Source: Verrucomicrobiota bacterium (GTDB taxonomy: Bacteria > Verrucomicrobiota > Verrucomicrobiia > Limisphaerales > UBA9464). From it: a stretch of 64,000 nucleotides of DNA. The DNA lies in contig CANGKZ010000011.1 in the NCBI GenBank assembly GCA_947454705.1, positions 1 to 64,000 on the forward strand, in the 5' to 3' direction. The translations under genes and the position numbers were made by a program. Every line of letters begins with the position of its first letter. The first letter of the stretch is position 1. A model generated the notes under the pieces. The model ran no database searches. It worked only from the letters and a program-made list of their open reading frames with translations, and was not told the origin of the DNA. Shown piece after piece: positions 16,250 to 24,350 of this stretch.

Positions 16250-17332
16250 GATCATCTTCGCGGCGATTTTCGCGGCTCCCGTCAGCGCCGCGGTCTCCGC
16301 CTCCGTGGCGGATTCCCCGAGGCCCGCATACTGGATGGCCTCCAGCGCCCCGGCTGTCGTCGCGAAATCGTCCCGGCAGTCGATGACCTTCGCATAAACG
16401 ATGATATTAACGCGGGTGCGTCCACTTGCCGGATCGCGTTGGGGCTTCTCGATGGTCAAAGTCCCGTAGCCATAGAAGGGTAGCCGGGGCTTCATTGTGG
16501 AACAGGCCTCCGCCGCGTCTTGGATTAGCTCGGCATCCACATCATTGCCAACTTTGAAGGCCTCTATGAACTTTTCGACCGCAAAGGCCCCGTTACTCCG
16601 CTTCCGGAGTGTCGCCGCTGGTACCATTCTGAAATTCCGTTCCACCAGCGCCCCTTCCATGGCGGTATCCAGCGCGTCCGCCGTGGCCACGTCGTAGAGG
16701 ATCTTTTCGGTGCGCGCGATTTCCGCGCTCTTGCTGACTACGGCGTCGTCGAACTTGGTGGTCACAGCAACTTGGGTTTTGTCTCCCGTTACCTGCTGCA
16801 CGTCCGTCCTGGTGTCCGCTCGAAGCACGGAATTCCCTGTGATCACCTCAGTGCCGAACCGTTTCACCTCAGTCTGGCGGCGAGAGACGAAGATCAGCGA
16901 GATGTAGTTTTTGGCGCCGGACTGCTTCGGCAGCAGCAGATCAACCGATTTTTCGTTCACGTACCCGACCGCCGCCAAGCTGAGTGTTTTAGCCTTAGCA
17001 TCCACCTCAGGCACCCCCACTTGGTCCACGCCGGTCACAATCGTATCCAGGTTTCGGTTAATCGCCTCCGCCGAGGTGGTTATCAGCACCTGCCGCGGGG
17101 CGGAGCACTGCTGGATGTACTTGCGTAGAATCTCCGCCCGGCAGGCGGAAAGGGCGGTAGCTACTTCATCCGGCGCGGGCTTTTTGGCTGTGGACTTCTT
17201 GGTCGGTATGGTCACGTAGACTTGAATTCGGACTTGGTTTGCGTCTTGGGCTAACAACCGCTCGTTGCCAATCCAGCAGAGGAGTAGAGCGAACGTGAGC
17301 ACGAAGGCTCGCGTTGAGTGCAACTTTTTCAT
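16217..17332 (-). CDS. Secreted protein of the envelope cluster (371 aa)
   Basis: The signal peptide is MKKLHSTRAFVLTFALLLCW... ending RLLAQ. The mature part begins with a strand (VRIQVYVTIPTK), followed by EVATALSACRAEILRKYIQQC, the kind of amphipathic helix seen at the start of LPP20-like domains. A VFVSRRQTEVKRFG-like segment lies mid-protein. A C-terminal half contains FYGYGTLTIEKPQRD and ends in helices with ETAALTGAAKIAAKMIADKL. I know no family for the whole protein. It starts 9 bp after gene 17342-18520 and is probably co-translated with it. Its last nine codons lie in the 48-bp inverted repeat. Confidence 0.72.
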   Translation of the reverse strand: MKKLHSTRAFVLTFALLLCWIGNERLLAQDANQVRIQVYVTIPTKKSTAKKPAPDEVATALSACRAEILRKYIQQCSAPRQVLITTSAEAINRNLDTIVTGVDQVGVPEVDAKAKTLSLAAVGYVNEKSVDLLLPKQSGAKNYISLIFVSRRQTEVKRFGTEVITGNSVLRADTRTDVQQVTGDKTQVAVTTKFDDAVVSKSAEIARTEKILYDVATADALDTAMEGALVERNFRMVPAATLRKRSNGAFAVEKFIEAFKVGNDVDAELIQDAAEACSTMKPRLPFYGYGTLTIEKPQRDPASGRTRVNIIVYAKVIDCRDDFATTAGALEAIQYAGLGESATEAETAALTGAAKIAAKMIADKLNAKGVF

Positions 17333-17341
17333 ACGGAATCT

Positions 17342-18520
17342 TCAGTTCTTGATCGTCGCCACGATAGCGAGCCAAGCCTTATCCTTGTCCGCGCCCTGCG
17401 CGAAGCGCTCCTTCAACCCGTCGTCGATGGCGGCACGGTAATACACCCGTAGTACACTGGCATCGATGGTGTCCACATGGTCTGAGGAAAACTGACGTAT
17501 GACCGCGTAAGCCCAGTCCTTGGTGAAGAGGGTACCGCTGTTCGGTTGGAATCGGACGGAGGCCATGCAACCGAAGCGCTTGGCCACTTGGCCGGGCTTG
17601 CTATATTTCTTGTCTACATAGCTAGCCGCCCCATGGAGGTTCAACACCGCGGTCACGGTAGGGGGTTTCATCTGGAGAATCCGCTCCAACGCATTCGTGC
17701 CCGCCGCCGAGAGCCGGGCCTTGTCCGAGAAATTGATGGTGAGGGCGGCGAGGGTGCCATCACCCTCCCCTACAGGCAGGACGTTCACGCCGTACCTCGC
17801 CGCGAGGAGGGAGGCGAGCCGCCCGGCGAAGTAAGCGCCCCATTTGGCCTCGTCGTCTGGGCCGGCGACCCGCAGCGCCGCACAGGTAGCCGAATCCATT
17901 TTGGCCAATTGGATCTGGAGACGACCGAAGTTGGCCTTGGGGCGGATCGGCATTGTCACAAGTTTGGACAAGGCATCGTCACCCAGGCCTCCAATCGCCT
18001 GGCGCACATGTTCGGCGAGGTATTCCGCGTCCGGTTTGGTGGTCCCAGCTCGAATCGGTTGGAACACGCCAACCGGACTACTGGCCACAATGATGGCAGT
18101 CTGAAAATCGAATACCATGACCGTGCCTGCGATTATAAGCTGGCCGAAATAATCACCTTCCAGCTCAGCGACGGCGAGATCCTCCGAATCGATAACGAGG
18201 GTAGCCATCAAGCCGTCCCCACGGCCATAGTTGAAGTCTTGGCCAACCAGCAGGTTCGCGTCAGGATGTTTGAGGGACCGCACCCGCTCCGCGAGGGTGT
18301 CGTTCAGCTGTGAGAGAAAATCCCCACGGGTTGTGAACGGAAAATTCTTTTCTCGGTCGATGGCTTTGCCTCGAAACGAGACTCCACCCCACGCCACTCG
18401 TTCCTTAGAAGCCGCGTGAGCCGCGGACACCAAGCAGAAGAATAGCAGCAAGGAGATACGCGCGCGAAATCTGCTGACAAGTTGAACGCAAAAGGCGTTT
18501 TTTGAACTTTCGGTAAACAA
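17342..18520 (-). CDS. First gene of the envelope cluster, secreted, start unclear
   Basis: The ORF runs from 18661, but residues before the signal-like core (RISLLLFFCLVSAAHAA) come from the 48-bp inverted repeat and sequence beyond it, and no ATG or GTG sits just upstream. A TTG at 18520 is the nearest in-frame candidate, giving about 392 aa, with no good ribosome binding site. The mature part has KLVTMPIRPKANFGRLQIQL and a C-terminal half with FGCMASVRFQPNSGTLFTKDW. I recognise no family. The repeat may have replaced the original 5' end of this gene. Confidence 0.6.
   Translation of the reverse strand: MFTESSKNAFCVQLVSRFRARISLLLFFCLVSAAHAASKERVAWGGVSFRGKAIDREKNFPFTTRGDFLSQLNDTLAERVRSLKHPDANLLVGQDFNYGRGDGLMATLVIDSEDLAVAELEGDYFGQLIIAGTVMVFDFQTAIIVASSPVGVFQPIRAGTTKPDAEYLAEHVRQAIGGLGDDALSKLVTMPIRPKANFGRLQIQLAKMDSATCAALRVAGPDDEAKWGAYFAGRLASLLAARYGVNVLPVGEGDGTLAALTINFSDKARLSAAGTNALERILQMKPPTVTAVLNLHGAASYVDKKYSKPGQVAKRFGCMASVRFQPNSGTLFTKDWAYAVIRQFSSDHVDTIDASVLRVYYRAAIDDGLKERFAQGADKDKAWLAIVATIKN
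18473..18520 (-). repeat. 48-bp inverted repeat, right arm
   Basis: Perfect reverse complement of 16202-16249. This arm lies at the 5' end of gene 17342-18520, where it supplies the residues before the signal peptide. Its sequence is the 3' end of gene 16217-17332 in opposite orientation. Confidence 0.92.
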
Positions 18521-19117
18521 ACCAAAAAAGATTAGACGTTCGATCGGATTGCGGAGGAGCCATCCTTCAGTGTTGGCTAGGATGTTTGGATGAAGTTCTC
18601 GCACTCCGGCGGGTTGTTCTAGGCGCCGGCGCCTTTCATTGTCGTCAGCAGCCCAAGGCAAGCAAACACCACCATGCTATATACTGGTGAATTATCCCTG
18701 TGATAGCTGATTGACGGTAGCTCATTAAATTGTTCCCGGCGTGCGAATAGCTTCAGAGTACTTAAACACAACACCCACCACACCGTCGGCTTTTTTTTTT
18801 CAACCTATCGAATCGCTGGTGAATTCGGTAAGAAGTATATTTTCATAAATATCATCAAAGTGTGTAACAGCTTTTGAAACGCATCGTGGCGACCGATTTT
18901 CAAAGAGGTAGTTGTGCTACAAACAGCAGTTGGAAGACTTGCCGACGTGCTGAAGATGTTGTCCTGATGCGGGATGAGCGGTTTCCCGGCATTTTCTGGG
19001 GCTCACCCTGGGGGTGAAGCGGAACTGCGACGTCCTGCTGGGCAGGCGGCCCCCACGCCGCCGGTGGTGGTCGACACCCAAGGCCGACGCTTCAACGTCG
19101 AGTGGAGTCCCCACGCC
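18521..19117. other. AT-richer intergenic stretch upstream of the envelope cluster
   Basis: No convincing gene. The stretch contains a T11 run near 18789-18801 and an AT-rich tract near 18830-18855 (ATATTTTCATAAATATC), and would have to hold the promoter of the minus-strand cluster. From about 19014 the plus strand encodes VVVDTQGRRFNVEWSP in one frame, which resembles the N-terminus of a transposase type I have seen in related genomes; this match is weak. It ends at the IS-like terminus near 19118. Confidence 0.4.
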
Positions 19118-19349
19118 CAGTACTGTCCGGCTAGATGTAGTTGAAGTTCAGTTGGTTATGGATGTTGCCTTCTTTTCTTTCGAGCGGCACATCTGTAAAT
19201 AGTTCTGCCAGAGTCACTTTCTCGAAAACGTTCACGCTCAGGATCTGTAATATCGTGTGGAGGCTCAATTGCAGGTGCAGCTCCTTCCTGAGGATGGCCA
19301 TCAGGACGTAGATACAGATCGCCACCCACACCTGGGTCTGGACTGTGAG
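19118..19349 (-). pseudogene. IS4-family transposase C-terminal remnant
   Basis: The minus-strand frame reads TVQTQVWVAICIYVLMAILRK...LHTILQILSVNVFEK, the conserved C-terminal helix region of DDE_Tnp_1 (IS4-type) transposases, and stops at 19131. Just beyond the stop is CCGGACAGTACTG, which looks like the terminus of such elements. An in-frame stop near 19350 and the absence of the catalytic domain show that only the last 70 or so residues remain. Confidence 0.75.
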
Positions 19350-19386
19350 GTTGCTTCAATGCGAATCCAGAATTGCAATCCGTACA

Positions 19387-21645
19387 TCAATTACCGGACG
19401 GACTAAGGACCAAACGGAAACCTTGGTCATGATTTGTCGTGTTCGGTTCTCGTTGATTTCGGCGAGCTGCTCTGCAATCCGCAGCAACTCTGACCCAGCT
19501 TCCGCCCCTAAAAACGTGGTGATCACTTGTCGTTGTTCCCTTGGGATCCACAACAAACCCGCCGGGGTAGGCCCCGTACTGATCTGAGCACCACTGCCAG
19601 ACGTTGCCGTACATGTCAAACAGGCCCCATTGATTGGGTTTTCGCTCACCGCTTACGTGTGTAGTACCGCCGCTGTTGGCAACAAACCATGCATACTCGT
19701 TGATTGCAGTTTCAGTGAGATCGTCCCCAAAACTGTACCTCCGAGAGGTGCCAGCACGTGCGGCGTATTCCCATTCTGCCTCGGTAGGCAGCCGGTAGGC
19801 GTAACTTGGTGGAATCTTGCCTGCTGCCAAATCAACAGCTGTGAGTTTTGCGCAGTAGGCTGATGCTTCCTCCCACGTGATGGTATCTACCGGCAGATCA
19901 AGGCTGCCATGAAACCATGAAGGGTTAGTTCCCATGAGTTGGGTGTACTCCTTCTGCGTCACTAAAAATCGGCCCATCCAGAATCCCCGCGTCAACGCGA
20001 CAGTCGTTTGCGGTCCTTCGTCTGCATAACGAGCCAACTCATTCGTCGGACTTCCCATTACGAATTGACCGGGAGGAATCCAAACCCATTTGAGGTAATC
20101 AGGATTTGGATAGGGAGCTGGAACAAGAAGGGTCCGAAGTGGTTTTGCGCCAAGACTCAGCGGCACGGCTGCTGGAGGCGGGGCGATTAAAACAGTTGGT
20201 GCATTTGTGTATGAGCGCCCAGCGTTGGCGACCGTAATGGTTTTGATTGTCCCAGCCTCGACCTGAGCCGTGGCAAGTGCACCTGTCCCCCCTCCTCCAA
20301 CCAGTGAAACTAAGGGGGGCTCCGTGTAACCCAGACCAGAGTCCATCACTGTTATGCTCACAACAAAACCGTTCACCACTTGAGCTGCAGCTAAAGCCCG
20401 AATGGGATTCGCCGGACCTGCCTGAGTTGCTCGGTACAATCGAGCCGTCAATGGAATGACTGGGGGCTCAATGAAGGCCGATCCTTTTCCAGCGAGAATA
20501 AAATTCGTAAAAGGCGTCCAAACGAATGGCCGAACCAGATGATCGCACACATCTACGGAGGTTTGAACACCAGGAACGCCCGAAACACTGATCACAGTCA
20601 GCGTTTCAATGGGAAGCGATGGCCGTGGGGACGCGACCTGCACGGAGGTCGATGCGCTGTAGCCACTGCCAGCGTTTCGGACAACAATTTCTGTCACCAC
20701 TCCATCCACCACACGGGCCACGGCCAGACCACCGATGCCTTGTGCGTCGTTAATGGTGACCTCCGGCGGATCTGAGTATCCGCTTCCGCCATCAACGATC
20801 ACCATGCCTACGATAAATCCGTTGAGAACGACGGGCGTCACAATCGCAGACCGGCTATCCCCACAGTGTTGATGGATGGTTTGTGGAGAGGGTGGCGATG
20901 AAATCATGGCTGTACCGGCGATCTTGCCGTTGTTCCGGTTTCCACTTCTGTCTGCTGACGTCCCGTCGTTGAAACTCCAACTGCCCATCAAACTAGTGTC
21001 CGCAACCGATCCACATTGGTACTCCGCGAGAATCTCAGCGGCAGACAGCGCACGATTCCAGATTCGGAGCTCATCCATCGCACCCGCTGCGGCAATGGCC
21101 GGATCGTTTACCGGGTTTTGATTTCCAAACACCAAAGGTAGGGTCGATTGCCGAATCGCCTGCGAGTTAATCGGATTGCCTCCTGCGTCAACGGTCCGAG
21201 TGGCTGCCAACACCCCGTTGGTGAAGAGCCTCAGTGTGCTGCTCGGCTGGTCATAGGTTGTGGCAAAGTGGGTCCAGGTATTTGAGGCAACGTTCTGAGC
21301 GGCAATGGTTGCCCACGTGCTTGAACCCAGAAACAGCTGAAAACTCAAGGTGCGGCCGGGAATTCCCTGAAGCTTTGACCAACTCAACCAATACGACTGA
21401 TCGCTGAAAGCGTTTTGGCCATCGCCCTTTCCCAGAAACACCTCATTTACGGCACCGTTTTCGACCGGGTACAGCCATCCCTCGATGGTGATACCTGATG
21501 GGTTCTGCAGGCCCGGGGTGCTGGCCACTTGGACGAACCCGCCTGTGTTGAGTAGGAGCGCTTTATTGGGCGTTTGTGCATCCAAGTCCGCTGCGGTAGC
21601 CAGAGCAAAGAGCCAAAGGATGGAGATGCTTACGATTCGACGCAT
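19387..21645 (-). CDS. LamG and FGE-sulfatase domain secreted protein
   Basis: A protein of 752 aa with a signal peptide (MRRIVSISILWLFALATAADLDAQ). Residues of about 30-235 form a LamG/concanavalin-like domain (GITIEGWLYP, WTHFATTYDQ, MDELRIWNRALSAAEI). Residues of about 270-500 hold four diverged repeats built on (D/N)xGxGY(S/T)xPPxV. The C-terminal 240 residues are a formylglycine-generating-enzyme-type (SUMF1) domain: FVMGSP, RLPTEAEWEYAARAGT, GNVWQWCSD, FRGGSW and DQGFRLV. In these phyla such domains are often binding modules rather than enzymes. It is divergent from the sigma factor gene 86-107 bp away, suggesting shared control. Confidence 0.88.
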   Translation of the reverse strand: MRRIVSISILWLFALATAADLDAQTPNKALLLNTGGFVQVASTPGLQNPSGITIEGWLYPVENGAVNEVFLGKGDGQNAFSDQSYWLSWSKLQGIPGRTLSFQLFLGSSTWATIAAQNVASNTWTHFATTYDQPSSTLRLFTNGVLAATRTVDAGGNPINSQAIRQSTLPLVFGNQNPVNDPAIAAAGAMDELRIWNRALSAAEILAEYQCGSVADTSLMGSWSFNDGTSADRSGNRNNGKIAGTAMISSPPSPQTIHQHCGDSRSAIVTPVVLNGFIVGMVIVDGGSGYSDPPEVTINDAQGIGGLAVARVVDGVVTEIVVRNAGSGYSASTSVQVASPRPSLPIETLTVISVSGVPGVQTSVDVCDHLVRPFVWTPFTNFILAGKGSAFIEPPVIPLTARLYRATQAGPANPIRALAAAQVVNGFVVSITVMDSGLGYTEPPLVSLVGGGGTGALATAQVEAGTIKTITVANAGRSYTNAPTVLIAPPPAAVPLSLGAKPLRTLLVPAPYPNPDYLKWVWIPPGQFVMGSPTNELARYADEGPQTTVALTRGFWMGRFLVTQKEYTQLMGTNPSWFHGSLDLPVDTITWEEASAYCAKLTAVDLAAGKIPPSYAYRLPTEAEWEYAARAGTSRRYSFGDDLTETAINEYAWFVANSGGTTHVSGERKPNQWGLFDMYGNVWQWCSDQYGAYPGGFVVDPKGTTTSDHHVFRGGSWVRVAADCRAARRNQREPNTTNHDQGFRLVLSPSGN

Positions 21646-21752
21646 ACCCCTCCCATCGCTGACCCTCTGGTGATCGTTACACCATTATTTAGATTCCTTG
21701 AAACAGTCGCCACAATTGGAGCGATGGGGTAATGGTGACCCTCGTGTTCCCC

Positions 21753-22370
21753 ATGACGGATGATTCTCTGCCCACCCGGGTCAGTTTGTTGAGCAGGCTC
21801 CGGGATTTGGCGGACGATACCTCGTGGAAGGAGTTCTACGAGCGGTATCGGCGCTTTATCTTTCAGGCCGCCCTGCGGAAGGGGCTTAGTTCACAGGACG
21901 CCGAGGAAGTTTTGCAGGACACCGTGGTTTCCGTGGCTCGTGGGATTCCCAATTTCGTCTACAACCCCGCCATTTGCTCGTTCAAGGGGTGGTTGATGAC
22001 CATCACACGCCGCCGCGTGGCGGACCAACTGCGCCGACGCGGTCGCCAAGTACCGTTGGCTGAAACGGCCGGGGACATTCCTGCCGGTGGAATCTTGGTC
22101 GATTCCCCTTTCGAGGCGGCATGGGAGGCCGAGTGGGAGAGCAATCTAATCGAGGCGGCCATCGATCGGCTTCGGTTGACCATTTCCCCGAGGAACTATC
22201 AAATTTTCGACTGGACGTTTCGGATGGGGCGTTCAACGCAGGAGACCGCTGCTGCCTTTGGTATTTCCGCCGGCGTGGTTCGGGTGACCAAGCTCAGAGT
22301 TCGATTGCAGTTGGAAAAGCACCTCCGGCAAATGCGGCGGGAGCCTTGGCCGGAGGGATGCAAACCGTGA
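21753..22370 (+). CDS. ECF-type RNA polymerase sigma factor
   Basis: About 205 aa from ATG 21753 (21732 is possible). The region 2 segment includes FYERYRRFIFQAALRKGLSSQDAEEVLQDT and FKGWLMTITRRRVADQLRRRGR, the -10 recognition helix of ECF sigmas. Region 4 (about 150-200) includes IFDWTFRMGRSTQETAAAFGIS, a helix-turn-helix. No anti-sigma factor of a known class follows. Instead the gene overlaps, by GTGA, a 55-aa ORF that in turn overlaps a Ser/Thr kinase gene. ECF sigma factors associated with kinases are known in Planctomycetes and Verrucomicrobia; control by phosphorylation is inference. Confidence 0.9.
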   Translation: MTDDSLPTRVSLLSRLRDLADDTSWKEFYERYRRFIFQAALRKGLSSQDAEEVLQDTVVSVARGIPNFVYNPAICSFKGWLMTITRRRVADQLRRRGRQVPLAETAGDIPAGGILVDSPFEAAWEAEWESNLIEAAIDRLRLTISPRNYQIFDWTFRMGRSTQETAAAFGISAGVVRVTKLRVRLQLEKHLRQMRREPWPEGCKP

Positions 22371-22534
22371 GCAGGCTGTGGGCATTCCTGCGGCTTGTTT
22401 TGCGCATACCGCTCGATACGACTTCGAAACGGATGCTCCGATCTGAAAAGGAGTTCGATCGCGCCATGGAACGCCGGATTCGGCGGAGCATTGAGCGGCG
22501 ATTGCACGGTCGATCAACTCACGGAACCGCATGA
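22367..22534 (+). CDS. 55-aa protein between sigma factor and kinase
   Basis: The GTG at 22367 lies in GTGA, overlapping the sigma factor stop, and has GGAGG ten bases upstream. Its stop lies in ATGA, overlapping the kinase start. The product is about 55 aa: a short hydrophobic N-terminus (RLWAFLRLVLRIPL) followed by a strongly basic helix (EFDRAMERRIRRSIERRLHGRS). No known domain. Double four-base overlaps support a real, translationally coupled gene. It is absent from the supplied ORF track as such, appearing only as the tail of a longer shadow ORF. A role as linker or anti-sigma-like partner is a guess. Confidence 0.65.
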   Translation: MSRLWAFLRLVLRIPLDTTSKRMLRSEKEFDRAMERRIRRSIERRLHGRSTHGTA

Positions 22535-24138
22535 GTGAACCGCTGCCGACGATTCCAGGGTACGTCTTACTCTCCCCAATTGGCCGGGGTGCGTATGGCG
22601 AGGTGTTCCTCGCGGAAGACGCTGCCGGGCGTCGAGTTGCTCTCAAGGTGGTCAGCCCACGACCCGAGCTCACCGACAAAATGCTTCAACGTGAGCTCGG
22701 GGGCCTGAAGCGCTTTCTCGCCGTGGCAGAGAGCGATCCTCATCTGGTTCGAATCCAAGAATTGATTGAGAATCTGCCCTGCGGTGGCTTTGCCTACGCC
22801 ATGGAGCTGGCCGATTCTGTCCACGGACATGGATTGGCAGATTATGTCCCCCTCACTCTGCGCCATCGCCTCAAAACGGTGGGCCGTTTGCCGGTGGAAG
22901 AAACCCTCCGGATCGCGATCGGATTGTGCGCCGCTTTGGAGCATCTCCACCGCCAGGGGTTGGTCCACCGGGACGTGAAGCCGGCCAATGTGATCTTCGT
23001 TCATGGACAACCCAAGCTCGCGGACCTCGGGCTCGTCAGCGGTGAAAGTGATTCCACGTCATCGGTGGGGACGCAAGGCTACCATGCCCCTGAGGGCGCC
23101 CGTGGCCCCAAGGCGGATCTCTTCAGCCTTGGCAAGGTTCTTTACGAGATGGCAACCGGATGTGACCGGCAGGATTTCCCGGAGCTCCCCCCAGAGTTTC
23201 CAACATTTGAAGATTCATGGCGGCTCCTGGGGATGAATCCTGTTTTTGCCAAGGCCTGCGCTGCCAATCCTGCACGGCGGTACGCCAATGCCGGCCAGTT
23301 TCGGCGGGACTTGTTGCTGCTTCAATCCGGTGGCTCCCTGTATCGGCGACTGTGGATCAAGCGCGTAGGAATTACTTTCCTGTTGATGGCCGGGATTTGG
23401 GGATTGGGCAGGGAATTTTGGAAGCGTGAACAGGAGGAGACTTTTTGGCGGAATCTGCCACCCGTGGAACGAGTGAACCGGGCTTACAGCCGCGAGTACG
23501 CCGACTCGTGGCGGCGTCATTTCATCCCTTCCCGTCCCAATCGATTGGACCCTCGCCAGATTGATCTGACTCCATTTTATAATGGGGCGCTCGCCCAATC
23601 GATCTTTCTAACCCTCAATCCTCGTGAGGCGGTTGAAAATAACTGGGGCACGCTGCCCTCCGGGACCGTTATTTTGGGTGGGGTTCCATTCGACCTCCGA
23701 GGCGTGGTCCAATTGAACGGGCGCAACACTGAGGCTCGGATTGCCGGACTGATCCCGCGATCCGTCGTGATCCCCCTTGATCGCCTGGTTCACCGTCTCC
23801 ACGTGTTGCATGCTGTCCAGTGGGGAGATCCTGCGGGGACGGTGGTGGCCAGATACCGCCTGCATTACGCCGATGGATCGGTCGAGGAACTGCCCATGGA
23901 GTTTGAGCGGGATGTGATGGCTTGGTGGGTCGGTTGGAACCAGCCGCATGGGGATCTGTCGAGGGCTAAGCGTGTCGCAACTGGAAGCAACGCGGCTCTT
24001 CCAGGCGACCAATGGAGTCTCGCCCTTTACCTTCGTAGCTGGGACAACCCGCATCCGGAGCGAAGGGTCACTCGCGTGGAGTTTGAATCGATGATGCAGA
24101 ATTCCGCACCCTTCATTGCTGGACTTACCGTCGAGTAG
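22531..24138 (+). CDS. Transmembrane Ser/Thr protein kinase (PknB-like)
   Basis: A protein of 535 aa. The kinase domain fills residues 1-265: glycine loop GRGAYGEVF (18-26), ATP-binding Lys39 in VALKVV, catalytic HRDVKPANV (about 147), DLG in place of DFG (about 166), and an APE-like HAPEG. One membrane segment lies at about 285-303 (GITFLLMAGIWGLGREFW). The extracytoplasmic part (about 305-535) carries FYNGALAQ, GVPFDLRGVVQL and YRLHYADGSVEELP, a beta-rich module I have seen in Verrucomicrobia proteins but cannot name. It is coupled to the 55-aa gene and sigma factor and is the last gene before the tRNA. Confidence 0.88.
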   Translation: MSEPLPTIPGYVLLSPIGRGAYGEVFLAEDAAGRRVALKVVSPRPELTDKMLQRELGGLKRFLAVAESDPHLVRIQELIENLPCGGFAYAMELADSVHGHGLADYVPLTLRHRLKTVGRLPVEETLRIAIGLCAALEHLHRQGLVHRDVKPANVIFVHGQPKLADLGLVSGESDSTSSVGTQGYHAPEGARGPKADLFSLGKVLYEMATGCDRQDFPELPPEFPTFEDSWRLLGMNPVFAKACAANPARRYANAGQFRRDLLLLQSGGSLYRRLWIKRVGITFLLMAGIWGLGREFWKREQEETFWRNLPPVERVNRAYSREYADSWRRHFIPSRPNRLDPRQIDLTPFYNGALAQSIFLTLNPREAVENNWGTLPSGTVILGGVPFDLRGVVQLNGRNTEARIAGLIPRSVVIPLDRLVHRLHVLHAVQWGDPAGTVVARYRLHYADGSVEELPMEFERDVMAWWVGWNQPHGDLSRAKRVATGSNAALPGDQWSLALYLRSWDNPHPERRVTRVEFESMMQNSAPFIAGLTVE

Positions 24139-24299
24139 GGTCTCGAGCTGGCCTGTTCAAACCCGGTTGCGCTTGAAGTTCGGTGCAGCTGCTGATCGTT
24201 CGGACTGGTTGGGTAAACCTCAGCCGCAAGTTCAGGAATCCAGAGGCTTGAGGCTCTGGACTGGAGAAGGAACCTCAGCTGAGCAGGTAACAACCTGCT

Positions 24300-24350
24300 G
24301 GTGTGGGTAGAGAAGGGGGCAAGTTGGAGCGAGTGAAGGGATTCGAACCC
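24300..24350 (-). repeat. Candidate attachment site, right
   Basis: Fifty-one bases matching 10684-10733 with one indel and one mismatch. The match covers the sequence just downstream of tRNA-Gly, its CCA end, acceptor 3' strand and most of the T arm. Diverged similarity extends further left, to about 24181. Confidence 0.75.

Larger units (their letters stand above)
10734..24324. mobile_element. Candidate genomic island at tRNA-Gly(GCC)
   Basis: A segment of about 13.6 kb lies between the intact tRNA-Gly gene and a displaced copy of its 3' end in the same orientation. It contains transposase remnants of two families, a seven-gene envelope cluster and a sigma/kinase/FGE group. Parts of it (roughly 18.5-21.7 kb) look AT-richer than the flanks. 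No integrase or recombinase gene is visible, so it may be a decayed element or one moved by functions elsewhere. Confidence 0.6.

Noticed and set aside
16202-18520. The 48-bp inverted repeats as the ends of an insertion sequence
   Set aside because: The two genes between them are secreted proteins that fit the surrounding cluster, not transposases, and one arm is part of a coding sequence.
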